64,000 nucleotides of DNA from Chthonomonadaceae bacterium. Its GTDB lineage: Bacteria > Armatimonadota > Fimbriimonadia > Fimbriimonadales > Fimbriimonadaceae. The DNA is taken from the NCBI GenBank assembly GCA_015709495.1, contig CP054189.1, positions 868,001 to 932,000 on the forward strand, read 5' to 3'. A model generated the notes under the pieces. That model was not told the origin of the DNA. It did no database searches and saw only the letters and a list, made by a program, of their open reading frames with translations. Both the position numbers and the translations under genes were made by a program. Positions 54,393 to 63,235 of this stretch are shown in pieces; the stretch's first letter is position 1; each line of letters opens with the position of its first letter.

Positions 54393-55280
54393 ATGTTCGC
54401 TTGGATTCCGGTGTTTTTAGCTGGCACGATGCTCTCGTCAGGCGAGGCTGTCCCGCCGCCGATGCCGAAACGAGAGATCGCCCCACCCGCCCAGCCGCAC
54501 GCAGGCAAGACCCTCGAAGTGCAGGTTGGCGAGCTTAAGGGCGAGTTGTTCCTGCCCCGTTCCGTGCCACCGCAGGAGAGCTTCGTCCTGACGATCCACT
54601 TTCACACTGTGTCGTGGTTCGCCATCGGGGAGCACCTCGATCGGGGCCTTCAGACTCCGTTGCTCGTCCTGAACTTCGGCCAGGGCTCTTCGGTGTATCA
54701 GCGCCCGTTCCGCGATCCACTCGCGCTGGGGCGGTGGCTGGAGGCTTGCCGCCGAGCGTTGCTCGCAGAAGGGATGCCCCAGAGGGTTCAGATTTCCGGG
54801 TTGGACCTTTCAAGCTTCAGCGCGGGATACGGCGCCGTCCGTGAGCTCGTGCAGCAGCCTGATTCTCTCAAGCTGATTCGCCGAGTCGTACTTGCGGACT
54901 CGCTCTATGGGAGCCTGGACTCCAACTCTTCGATCCGGGTCGCCGCTGACGAGAGCATCCTGCCTTGGCTTCCCCTTGCCCGAGAAGCCATCGAAGGCAA
55001 GCGGACGCTCCTGATCACCGTCTCCGAGGTGCCCACAGAAACGTATGCCAACTCGACCGAATGCGCCCGTGCGATCGGCGCTCAACTCGGCCTTCATCCC
55101 GCCCCGGCCTCGTCCCAGCTTCCGGCCACACGAGACCCGCTCTTTCCGTTGCGGTCGCGGATCGATAAGGGGGCGCTCCATATCTGGTTCTATGGAGGCG
55201 AAGACGCTCAAGCGCACTTGACTCACGTTCGGCACCTCGCCGACCTCTGGAAGGCCATGGACGCAGCCGGAAACCCGTGA
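54393..55280 (+). CDS. Alpha/beta-hydrolase-like exported protein
   Basis: 295 residues. A short hydrophobic signal (MFAWIPVFLAGTMLSSG) leads to an alpha/beta hydrolase pattern: strand FVLTIHFHTVSW, nucleophile elbow LSSFSAGYGAVREL (G-x-S-A-G-like), and a late His (HLTHVRHLADLW). The catalytic Asp/Glu is not certain. Esterase or peptidase activity is possible. Its stop overlaps the nuclease gene start by 1 nt. Confidence 0.7.
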   Translation: MFAWIPVFLAGTMLSSGEAVPPPMPKREIAPPAQPHAGKTLEVQVGELKGELFLPRSVPPQESFVLTIHFHTVSWFAIGEHLDRGLQTPLLVLNFGQGSSVYQRPFRDPLALGRWLEACRRALLAEGMPQRVQISGLDLSSFSAGYGAVRELVQQPDSLKLIRRVVLADSLYGSLDSNSSIRVAADESILPWLPLAREAIEGKRTLLITVSEVPTETYANSTECARAIGAQLGLHPAPASSQLPATRDPLFPLRSRIDKGALHIWFYGGEDAQAHLTHVRHLADLWKAMDAAGNP

Positions 55281-56299
55281 TGGCCGAGACCTCTTACCCG
55301 CCCTCGCCCAACCTGTCCAAGACGAGCATCGGTACATTCGATGAGTGCGAACGGCAGTACGCATTGCATTACCTTTGGATCGAGCTTTCGCAACCGGTGA
55401 AACGAGAGGCCTGGTTTCAGCGCGCCCTTATGAAGTGGAGCCTCTTGGTCGGGCAGGTCGTCGACGACGTCATCACCGAAGCCATCCGGAGATACTACGA
55501 CAAGCGGGAATGGCCCGAGAATTGGGAGAAAGGGGTCGAGCGTATCCTGGAAGAGTACGAGACCTGGACGGAGGTCTTCATCGAGCACTATCGGACTCCG
55601 GGCGAAAGGCCACCGAAGGACGGCGATGGCGGAGTCAGATTCGCTCGTCAACCGCTCGAAAACGTCTTCTACGGCGAGTACCCTACCCAAGAGGATTGGG
55701 AAGGGGCTCGAAAGAGGTGCAACGAACTCATCGAGGTCTTTCGCGCTTCCGGCCTTATGGAGCGGCTCGCGGGCTACGCCACCGATACCTGGCGCCCCCC
55801 TCCTCGGAGCGCCGCGCCTTGGTTCGAGTGGGAGGGCATTCCCGTCTATGCCAAGTACGACTTCGCGATCACCGCGCCTGAGGAGACGCTGGTGTTCGAA
55901 TGGAAGACGGGCCGGATGAGTGAGCGAGCCGAAAACGACGCCCTCGATCAGTTGCACACCTACGCCTACTATGCGCAGCACGCATGGAATTCGGAGCCAG
56001 AGAGCACGCGGCTCGTGGGCGTTTGGCTTGGGGTACCGATCAACGCTGAGGCGGCGGGCCAGTGCATTCATGAGGCTCGTGTCGATCCGCAACGCCTGGA
56101 CCGCCTGAAGGATCGCTGGCGCAAGCGATATGCCTTGCTGAACGAACGCCTGGCCCAGGTCAAGGAGCGAAGGTGCTCGTTGCTCGAAGCTTTTCCGCCG
56201 ACCGGCGTCGCGAGGGGCCGCTGCAAGGCCTGCAACTTTCGGCTGTGTGAATACCACCCCCAATCGAAGGGGTTCGAATCGACCGGAGGTCCGCAATGA
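55280..56299 (+). CDS. Cas4-like PD-(D/E)XK nuclease with Fe-S cysteines
   Basis: 339 residues. Nuclease motifs are intact: YAKYDFAI with the Asp (near 195) and FEWKTG (E-x-K, near 210), then DQLHTYAYYAQHAW (Q-x3-Y). Four cysteines that would bind Fe-S: Cys in FDECERQY near the N-terminus, and C-x2-C-x4-C in RCKACNFRLCEYH at the end. It is not near any CRISPR. It sits in an operon of hydrolase and amidase genes. RecB-type, Cas4-like or AddB-like DNA exonuclease. Confidence 0.82.
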   Translation: MAETSYPPSPNLSKTSIGTFDECERQYALHYLWIELSQPVKREAWFQRALMKWSLLVGQVVDDVITEAIRRYYDKREWPENWEKGVERILEEYETWTEVFIEHYRTPGERPPKDGDGGVRFARQPLENVFYGEYPTQEDWEGARKRCNELIEVFRASGLMERLAGYATDTWRPPPRSAAPWFEWEGIPVYAKYDFAITAPEETLVFEWKTGRMSERAENDALDQLHTYAYYAQHAWNSEPESTRLVGVWLGVPINAEAAGQCIHEARVDPQRLDRLKDRWRKRYALLNERLAQVKERRCSLLEAFPPTGVARGRCKACNFRLCEYHPQSKGFESTGGPQ

Positions 56300-56919
56300 A
56301 GAGTCTGACGTTATTCGTTGTGTCACTGGCGCCCACTTGGTTTTGCGCCCCCCACAGACAATCTGACCCCTACCCTCGCCCGCAGATGCTCACCCGAGAG
56401 CAGTGGGGGGCCAAGCCGCCGGTACCTCCCTGGCGCGAGCACAAGCCCTTCCGAATCACGATCCACCATGCGGGCGTGGGATCGAATCGCGAACGCTCGC
56501 TCGTCGACAAATTGCAGGGGCTTCAAGCGTTCTCTCAGCGCGAAGATAAACTCGCAAGCGGCCAAACCAAGCCGCCTTGGCCCGATATCCCCTACCACTG
56601 GTACATCGACATCCACGGGCAGATCGCCGAGGCACGAGATCCCTCGCTCGCTGGCGATACGAACACCGAATACGACCCCGCGGGGCATCTGCTCATCGTC
56701 CTTGAGGGCAACTTTGAAGTCGAGGAGCCGACGGCAGGGCAGATTCGCGCGCTCGACGCGATGGTCATGTATCTGGCCGAGAAGTACGGCGTCCGACCCG
56801 AGCACATAGGGGCTCACAAGGACTTCGCGCAGACTTCATGCCCAGGTAAGAACCTGTATCCGGAGGTCGCCAAGCTTCGCGATCGATGGTCGCTCGCACT
56901 CAAGACCCGAGGGAAGTAA
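56296..56919 (+). CDS. N-acetylmuramoyl-L-alanine amidase / PGRP-like
   Basis: 207 residues. An exported signal-like start, then MLTREQWGAKPP, the amidase_2 zinc residues His in RITIHHAG and His/Cys in IGAHKDFAQTSCPG, and Tyr in PYHWYIDIHGQIAE. It would cut peptide side chains from peptidoglycan. Overlaps the nuclease gene by 4 nt; selD follows 10 nt later. Confidence 0.88.
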   Translation: MKSLTLFVVSLAPTWFCAPHRQSDPYPRPQMLTREQWGAKPPVPPWREHKPFRITIHHAGVGSNRERSLVDKLQGLQAFSQREDKLASGQTKPPWPDIPYHWYIDIHGQIAEARDPSLAGDTNTEYDPAGHLLIVLEGNFEVEEPTAGQIRALDAMVMYLAEKYGVRPEHIGAHKDFAQTSCPGKNLYPEVAKLRDRWSLALKTRGK

Positions 56920-56929
56920 ACTCGCCCGC

Positions 56930-57922
56930 GTGCGACTGACGCAAATGGTTCGATGCGCGGGTTGAGCGGCGAAACTGGGCCCCGCCCAGTTGTCGGACGT
57001 GCTCCGACTCCTCCCTAAATCCGCCCACCCCGACGTCCTCGTGGGGTTTGCAACGCGCGACGACGCGGGCGTGTTCCGGCTGTCTGAAAGCCAAGCCCTG
57101 GTTCAGACGGTCGACTTCTTCACGCCTGTCGTCGATGACCCCTACGCCTTTGGCGCGATCGCCGCCGCGAACGCCTTGAGCGACGTTTATGCGATGGGCG
57201 GAAGGCCGATCACCGCGCTCAATATCGCTTGTTTCGATCCCCAAGCCGCTCCTGCCGACGTATGGGCGAACGTCCTCTTGGGGGCGCACGACAAGGTCGT
57301 CGAGTCGGGCGCAGTCCTTGTGGGCGGGCATAGCGTCGAGGACTCCGAACCCAAGTTCGGCCTTGCCGTTACCGGAATCGTTGATCCTTCCAAGATGTTC
57401 GTCAACACTTCGGCCGAACCTGGCGACGACATCTACCTGGCCAAGCCGCTTGGAACTGGAATCGTATCGACCGCCTTGAAAAACGGCCTCGCAATTGCTG
57501 GGGAGATCGCCGCTGCCACGGAGTCGATGAGCCAACTCAACGCCGCCGCCTGCGAGGCCGGAGTTCGGGCAGGGGTTCTTTGCGCCACGGACATCACCGG
57601 ATTCGGGTTGCTGGGGCATCTGCTGCATGTGGCGAGGGAATCGGGAGTCGTCCTGGAGGTCGATTCCCAAGCCCTCCCGGTTCTGCCCGGAGTCGAGCGC
57701 CTGGTTGGACTTGGCTGTTTGACCGGAGGCGCATCCCGGAATTTCGAGTTCGTCGAGCCGTTCCTTCGCTGGGGCGGCCCTGTCCCCGAGTGGCTCCAGC
57801 ACGTCGTCGTCGACCCCCAGACAAGCGGCGGACTCGCGCTCTTCAGCAAGACCCCGATCGAGGGGCACGCAAAGATCGGGCGCGTCGTCGCCTCAGGAGA
57901 GGTGGCGATCCGCGTCGGCTGA
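56930..57922 (+). CDS. selD: Selenide, water dikinase SelD, probably containing selenocysteine
   Basis: Makes selenophosphate from selenide and ATP for Sec and selenouridine synthesis. A frame beginning at TTG 56990 lacks the start of the enzyme. Reading through the in-frame TGA at 56963-56965 gives LTQMVRCAGUAAKLGP, the SelD active-site loop with Sec at the normally Cys/Sec catalytic place (residue 12 if GTG 56930 is the start). From there the protein runs on with the SelD motifs (QTVDFFTPVVDDPYAFG, ANALSDVYAMGG, GHSVEDSEPKFGLAVTG). Product is 330 residues. A hairpin sits 7 nt after the TGA. selB is present in this window. Confidence 0.88.
56973..56991 (+). promoter_or_regulatory. Candidate bacterial SECIS hairpin
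   Basis: AACTGGGC and GCCCAGTT form a perfect 8-bp stem with a CCC loop, starting 7 nt after the TGA. The loop lacks the G/U-rich apical pattern of the E. coli fdhF element, so identity is uncertain. Confidence 0.5.
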
Positions 57923-57925
57923 GGC

Positions 57926-59029
57926 TCAGACGTCGAACGAGGGCCTTTGAGGAGGCACGGCCTGGTTCGATTGAAACGCCAAGAACTCGCCCAGATTCTC
58001 CGCCGTCAGAATGCCGACGAGGGCTGGCCCATCCAGCACGGGGATCACCGGGCACTCAGCGCCTTGCACGGCCTGCAACGCTTGCTCGACCAATTGCTGA
58101 GGGGCGGCGAAGTGAAAACGCGAGCGCATCACGTCCCGCACGATGGTCCCCTGTTGGTTGCGAGCCAGAGCATCGAGAAGGTCGTTCTTACAAAGGACCC
58201 CGACCAGTCCGCCGTTCTCAATCACCGGAAAGTCCGTTTGAAACCCGTCGAGGATCGCTCGCGAGGCGGTCGCGATGGGGTCGTTGGGACCCAACACCTG
58301 GAACCTACGCACCATCACATCGGCGACCCGAACGCCCGCAAGCGCGGATCGCAAGCGGACCATCGCCGCCTCTTGCTCGGCGCCAACCCACACGAACACC
58401 GCGATCAGGATCAAAAATGGGTTGACGAACAGCCCCACGAACCCAAACAGCAGCGCCATGCCTTGCCCGATCGTCGCGGCCAGGCGGGTAGCGGACGGAT
58501 AGCTCATTCGCATCGCAAGCAGCGCCCGAAGGACTCTGCCGCCGTCCATAGGAAAGGCTGGGACCATGTTGAACACCGCGAGGAAGAGGTTGACCACGAG
58601 CAACCGCTCGAGGAACGGGCCCTCCGTCGCCGTTAGGCTCTCGATGGGCTGGATTCCGCCGAGAAGCAACAACACACCCGCCAAGATCAACCCTATGACG
58701 AGGTTGACGGCGGGACCCGCCAGCGCCACGACCAACTCTTGGGCTGGCTTTTCGGGAATCCGCTCGAGCCTCGCTACGCCCCCAATGGGGTACAGCGTGA
58801 TGTTCTTGGTCTGAATCCCATAGAGCCGCGCAGCGAACGCGTGGCCGAACTCATGAAGGACCACCACCGTGAAGAGAGCCAAAAGGAACCCCGCGCCTAC
58901 CACCGCATCCACGATACTGTTCCGATCGAGGTAGTGAACGAACCCGATCCAACCCAGCAGCAAGAAGAACGTCGCGTGTATGAACACGTCGATCCCAGCA
59001 ATCCTCGCGACTCTCCACGACCATTTCAT
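57926..59029 (-). CDS. M50 site-2-type protease with CBS domains
   Basis: 367 residues. HEFGH metal motif in VVLHEFGHAFAARLYG (near 58-62), second metal part NMVPAFPMDGGRVL. About six membrane helices. Two CBS repeats (about 230-360) that may bind adenosine nucleotides. This type cleaves within the membrane, for example to free sigma factors. Convergent with selD. Confidence 0.9.
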   Translation of the reverse strand: MKWSWRVARIAGIDVFIHATFFLLLGWIGFVHYLDRNSIVDAVVGAGFLLALFTVVVLHEFGHAFAARLYGIQTKNITLYPIGGVARLERIPEKPAQELVVALAGPAVNLVIGLILAGVLLLLGGIQPIESLTATEGPFLERLLVVNLFLAVFNMVPAFPMDGGRVLRALLAMRMSYPSATRLAATIGQGMALLFGFVGLFVNPFLILIAVFVWVGAEQEAAMVRLRSALAGVRVADVMVRRFQVLGPNDPIATASRAILDGFQTDFPVIENGGLVGVLCKNDLLDALARNQQGTIVRDVMRSRFHFAAPQQLVEQALQAVQGAECPVIPVLDGPALVGILTAENLGEFLAFQSNQAVPPQRPSFDV

Positions 59030-59147
59030 GAGGTTGTCCCATGTTACATTACGCAGTCTGATCTCCCTGCGTGTAAGGGGTCCCAGCCCGTCACCAATCG
59101 GCGATAGGAGCGGGAACGGCCGATTTCCCTGCGGACGGGGGGCCCCG

Positions 59148-60878
59148 TCAGGGCTTGCGCAAGGTCGAAAGCAGATCGGCGTACTTCTCCCGGACGACCT
59201 TCCGGCGAACCTTGAGAGTGGGAGTTAGATCGCCGGACTCGACCGTAAACCGGGCCGCCACGAGCGCGTGCTTTTTGACCTTCTCGAAATCCGCGCCTTC
59301 CGAATTGACGTGCTGCACCGCCGCTTTTATGAGCTCCCGGACCTTCTCAGAAGCCACGAGGTCCTCGTCGGTCGGAGGGCGAATCCCGAGAGTCTCGAGG
59401 TGCGCCCGCAGCCTTTCGAAGTTGGGCACGATCAGCCCAAAGACGTACTCCGCGCCGTCGCCGAACAGCACCGCTTCAGCGATCCATTCGCTCTCCTTCA
59501 ACCTGTTTTCGATGGGCTGGGGGGCAACGTTTTTCCCGTTGGCCAGAACGAGAATGTCCTTCTTTCGGTCGGTGATCTTGAGGTGGGCCCCCTCCCATTC
59601 GCCGATGTCTCCCGTGTGAAACCACCCTTCCGAGTCAATGGCCTCTCGGGTGGCTTCGGCGAGGTTGTGGTAGCCGGTCATCACGCTCTTGCCGCGAATG
59701 AGGATTTCCCCATCTTCTGCCGTCTTGATCTCGACTCCTGGGATCGGTTCGCCCACCGTCCAATACTTGCTCCTTTCGGGGTGGTTGACGGTCGATGCTG
59801 CCGTGGTCTCGGTGAGCCCATAGCCTTGTAGCACCTTAAGGCCCAACGCCATATAGAACTCGGCAACATGCGGGGAAAGGGCCGCCCCCCCTGAAACGAA
59901 GAACCTCAAGCGCCCCCCGAACCGCTCGCGAACCTTCTTGCCCACCAACCGATCGAGCACGCCGGCAAGGGGAGCGATCTGGCCGCGCGCCTTTCGGACT
60001 CCCTGCGCGAGCGCGAGGTCGAAGAGTAGCTTGTGAACTCGTGGGTACTTCTTCGTCGCATCGACGATCCGATCCATCGTGGCTTCGAGAAACCTCGGGA
60101 CGCAAAGCATGATCGTCGGGCGCACCTTCTGAATGTCCCCCGCCAAGCTCATCAAGCTGCCCGCGTAGCCCACTGTCGCCCCGCATGAAATGGGCAAGAA
60201 CTGGCCAGCAATCCTCTCGAAAACATGGGACATCGGAAGGAACGAGAGAAACACATCGTTGTGATCGATCGGAAGGTGCCGGGGGATTTGGGTCAGAACC
60301 GAGGCGGGCGCTTGGTGGGGCAAGACGGCGCCCTTGGGCGGCCCTGTTGTGCCACTTGTGTAGATAATCGTACACGTATCCAATGGCTCCACTTGGTCGA
60401 CCGCAGCCTGAAACTCCTCGATCGGCATGGGCTCCGCCTGCTCGGCTTGGTGGGAGATCGAGCCCTCGACCGAGTTCAGCAATACCACCGGAACCGAACC
60501 GTCGGCGTGCTTCGCCTGTTGCTCCTTGCCGCTGACGACGACCCAGCTCGCGCCTGAGTCTTGGACGATGTACTTCGAGACGTCGGACGGGAGGGTTGGA
60601 TAAATGGGAACAAGCACGACCCCAAGGCATTGGCATGCCCAGTCGAGCCAAGCCCACTCCGGGCAGTTCTCGCTCTGCAGGGCGATGGTTGAGCCCTTCC
60701 TAAGGCCCCTTTCGCGGAGCACTGTGGCAAAGCGCCGGACCCTTTCGTGCAGCTCCGCGTAGGTTAGCGGGACGAATTCGCCGTTCTTGGCCCAGAGCAT
60801 CGCGGGCTTAGAGGCGTGCGCGGCGCAAGAGGCCACGAACATCCGCGCCATCGTCTCGTTTCGGTCTTCGCTCGCCAT
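59148..60878 (-). CDS. Long-chain fatty acid--CoA ligase
   Basis: 576 residues of the AMP-forming ANL superfamily. TCTIIYTSGTTGPPKGAVL (P-loop, near 172), GYGLTETTA, and the C-terminal ILVLANGKNVAPQPIENRL with GDIGEWEG. It joins fatty acids to CoA for breakdown or lipid synthesis. No signal or membrane span. A GC-rich hairpin (59135-59148) lies just after the stop. Confidence 0.93.
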   Translation of the reverse strand: MASEDRNETMARMFVASCAAHASKPAMLWAKNGEFVPLTYAELHERVRRFATVLRERGLRKGSTIALQSENCPEWAWLDWACQCLGVVLVPIYPTLPSDVSKYIVQDSGASWVVVSGKEQQAKHADGSVPVVLLNSVEGSISHQAEQAEPMPIEEFQAAVDQVEPLDTCTIIYTSGTTGPPKGAVLPHQAPASVLTQIPRHLPIDHNDVFLSFLPMSHVFERIAGQFLPISCGATVGYAGSLMSLAGDIQKVRPTIMLCVPRFLEATMDRIVDATKKYPRVHKLLFDLALAQGVRKARGQIAPLAGVLDRLVGKKVRERFGGRLRFFVSGGAALSPHVAEFYMALGLKVLQGYGLTETTAASTVNHPERSKYWTVGEPIPGVEIKTAEDGEILIRGKSVMTGYHNLAEATREAIDSEGWFHTGDIGEWEGAHLKITDRKKDILVLANGKNVAPQPIENRLKESEWIAEAVLFGDGAEYVFGLIVPNFERLRAHLETLGIRPPTDEDLVASEKVRELIKAAVQHVNSEGADFEKVKKHALVAARFTVESGDLTPTLKVRRKVVREKYADLLSTLRKP

Positions 60879-60925
60879 GGTCTTGCAGTAATTCGCGGCC
60901 GTTTCGCGGGTTCCTTGTGCGTCGT

Positions 60926-62233
60926 TCAGAGCAGGGAGCGCTCCTTGACCTGGAAGTAGAACGAAACGAGCGCCGCCGCGAGGTCTTGAGGCTCCGTTTC
61001 GAGGGAATGAAACCCCCCAGCGTCGAGCAGCGAGCCCGCTTTCTGTCTTTCGTTGACGAATTGGAGCGATGCCGCTTTTTGAAAGAGGTCCTCCTCCGAT
61101 TCGACCCTACCTGCGGCCGAGCGCAGTAGGTCCGGATCGGCCACCCTGACGACCAAAGTCAGATGTCTCCTGAGTGCCTGCCTCAGCCCAGCGGTCAGGT
61201 TTCGGGCGTCGTCTTCGTCCTCGACCTCCGTGAAAAGAACGATCAGCGCCCTTCGCGACCACCGCCTTCCAAGGTAGGAGAAGGCTCGCTGCGGACTGCT
61301 TGCGAGAGGTTCCGCGGTCAAGTCGTGGATCGCATCGACGATGACCCCGGCTTGATTGCGGCCCTTTCGGGGAGGGACGTACCGACGAACCGTGTCCGAA
61401 TAAACAAGGAGGCCGACCAGATCGCCTGAGACCATCGCCGCGTGGGACAGCATCAGGCTCGCATCGAGCACATGGTCGAGCTTGGAAACGCCGTTCACGT
61501 CGGCAAGCATCTTTCGCCCTACGTCCACCACGAGGATCACGGGTTGGTTGCGCTCTTGCTCGAACTGCCGCACGACGAGTTTGCCTCGACGCGCCGTGGC
61601 CTTCCAGTCGATTTTGCGGTAGTCGTCGCCTTCGGCGTAGTCCCGCAGCGATTCGAACTCAGTCCCCAACCCCTTGATTCGCGACTTCCGGATTCCGATC
61701 TGATCGAGCTTTCCCTTGTGCTTGAGAAGGTCGAACTCGCGGAGCGCCAGGACGTTGGGATATACCCTCACCACTTGGCTCGTGTTGAGGTAGGCCTGCT
61801 TGCGGACGAGCCCTAGCGGGCAGTCGAGCCGAACGAAGCTCCCACGGAAGAAGTCGCTGCCTCGCGTGTTCGGCGTGATCGAATACTGAAACACCGATTC
61901 GCGCCCAGGCTCGACCCGCAATCGGGTTTCCCTTTGCGTGGCCTGATGATCCAAGGGAGGCTCGTCGCGAAAGAGGCCCTGCATCGGCTCAGCCCCGGTG
62001 TTCTCGATCGTCACGGTGATTTTGTTAGGGACCCTAACGGAAAGCACGGGGTCGAACGTTCGTACCACGGCAAGTCGGCGCGGATCCGGGCCCATCAGCG
62101 CAGTCACCCAAGCGATAGCGACGAGCGTAACGTTGTAGGCAATGAGCAAGAGCGGGCCGCCGGTTGCACCAGCGACGATCGCAACGGGAATGCCCATCGC
62201 GACAAGAAGCCAAAAACGCCGAGTCGGAACCAT
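60926..62233 (-). CDS. DUF58 domain membrane protein
   Basis: 435 residues. Two N-terminal membrane helices (about 7-45), an Ig-like domain (about 60-150), then the DUF58 core (RIKGLGTEFESLRDYAEGDDYRKIDWKATARRGKLVVRQFEQERNQ) and a VWA-like section (ILVVDVGRKM). Such genes often sit by MoxR ATPases; none is in the window. Role unknown. Divergent from the RDD gene (26 nt). Confidence 0.88.
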   Translation of the reverse strand: MVPTRRFWLLVAMGIPVAIVAGATGGPLLLIAYNVTLVAIAWVTALMGPDPRRLAVVRTFDPVLSVRVPNKITVTIENTGAEPMQGLFRDEPPLDHQATQRETRLRVEPGRESVFQYSITPNTRGSDFFRGSFVRLDCPLGLVRKQAYLNTSQVVRVYPNVLALREFDLLKHKGKLDQIGIRKSRIKGLGTEFESLRDYAEGDDYRKIDWKATARRGKLVVRQFEQERNQPVILVVDVGRKMLADVNGVSKLDHVLDASLMLSHAAMVSGDLVGLLVYSDTVRRYVPPRKGRNQAGVIVDAIHDLTAEPLASSPQRAFSYLGRRWSRRALIVLFTEVEDEDDARNLTAGLRQALRRHLTLVVRVADPDLLRSAAGRVESEEDLFQKAASLQFVNERQKAGSLLDAGGFHSLETEPQDLAAALVSFYFQVKERSLL

Positions 62234-62247
62234 CAGCTTGGTAAGGG

Positions 62248-62253
62248 TAGCAT
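62248..62253 (+). promoter_or_regulatory. Candidate leaderless -10 (TAGCAT)
   Basis: TAGCAT lies 6 nt before the RDD gene ATG. Confidence 0.25.
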
Positions 62254-62259
62254 GACATC

Positions 62260-63012
62260 ATGGCGCAGGAACTGGTACTCCTGACCCCCGAAAAAACCAT
62301 CGTATCGTTCCGGATCGCTGGTTTGGGCTCGCGCGCCGTCGCCCACCTAGTCGATCTGATTCTCTGGGCGCTTGTCCTTTTCACCCTTACGTTCCTGATC
62401 TCGTTCCTGTCCGTTTTCGACTATATCGTGGGGTCGCTTGCGGGAGCCTTCCTCATGATGCTGCCCATCCTCGGCACATTCTTGTTCTTTATCCTCTTCG
62501 AGGGGCTCTGGAACGGCCAAACGGTCGGAAAGAAAATGATGGGGATTAGGGTTCGAAAGTTGGACGGAACCGGGATCACTTTCGGAAACGCCTTGGCACG
62601 CAACCTCCTTCGGCCCGCCGATTTCTTTCCTGGCACCTACTTTATCGGGATGTTGTCGATGGTGACCAGCCCCACTTCGCAGCGCCTGGGCGATATGGTC
62701 GCAGGCACCATCGTCGTCTACGACAAGCGGCCCGAACCTACGTTTCGAGTCGCACCCCATGCGATCAACGAGCACCCTCTGGAGGCGGTGGTGGGCGATC
62801 TGCGCGGCATGACCCGCGCGGAATACGACGCTCTCAGGTTGTTTTGCGACCGGTATCCCGAGCTGCCCTTGCGAGCCCAAATGCAGTTCATGGATGAAGT
62901 GTGGATCCCGATCGCGCTGAAGCTTGGCATCGAGCGCCCCCCCAACATCCACCCCCTCTACTTCGCCGAGGCCGTCGTCATGAAGTACGGAAGAATCCAC
63001 GGATTGTTGTAA
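62260..63012 (+). CDS. RDD family membrane protein
   Basis: 250 residues. The RDD domain is GLGSRAVAHLVDLILWALVLFTLTFLIS then EGLWNGQTVGKKMMGIRVRKLDGTGITFGNALARNLLR, with about three membrane helices. The C-terminal 110 residues are soluble and not seen in most RDD proteins. Some RDD proteins transport ions; the function here is unknown. It is the last gene before the DnaA-box region. Confidence 0.85.
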   Translation: MAQELVLLTPEKTIVSFRIAGLGSRAVAHLVDLILWALVLFTLTFLISFLSVFDYIVGSLAGAFLMMLPILGTFLFFILFEGLWNGQTVGKKMMGIRVRKLDGTGITFGNALARNLLRPADFFPGTYFIGMLSMVTSPTSQRLGDMVAGTIVVYDKRPEPTFRVAPHAINEHPLEAVVGDLRGMTRAEYDALRLFCDRYPELPLRAQMQFMDEVWIPIALKLGIERPPNIHPLYFAEAVVMKYGRIHGLL

Positions 63013-63235
63013 GCCAGGTGGGAAAGGCTGTGGAAGACTGGGGCGCGTCGAATACTGTTAAAAACGCCTGGTCTCAAACTTGTACAAATGCAAACGTTTC
63101 CACAGAGTTTTCCCCACACCTGCGTAACTTTGCGCTTGCGTATTTGAACTTGTTTTGCCGCTTGAACACGGACTCAGATATGGCGACCGCCAGAGTTATC
63201 CACAAGATCGATTTCCTTAATAAAAGTAACAAGAT
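63013..63235. other. Intergenic region with DnaA boxes
   Basis: 223 bp between the RDD gene and recF. One perfect DnaA box TTATCCACA (63196-63204) and three with two mismatches: TGTGGAAGA (63029-63037, reverse), GTTTCCACA (63096-63104) and TTCCCCACA (63110-63118). An AT-rich part (about 63208-63235) lies next to recF. It may be a replication origin, or a DnaA-controlled promoter of recF. Confidence 0.5.

Noticed and set aside
56990..57922. selD starting at TTG 56990
   Set aside because: This removes the active-site loop; the reading frame continues upstream through one TGA with matching SelD sequence.
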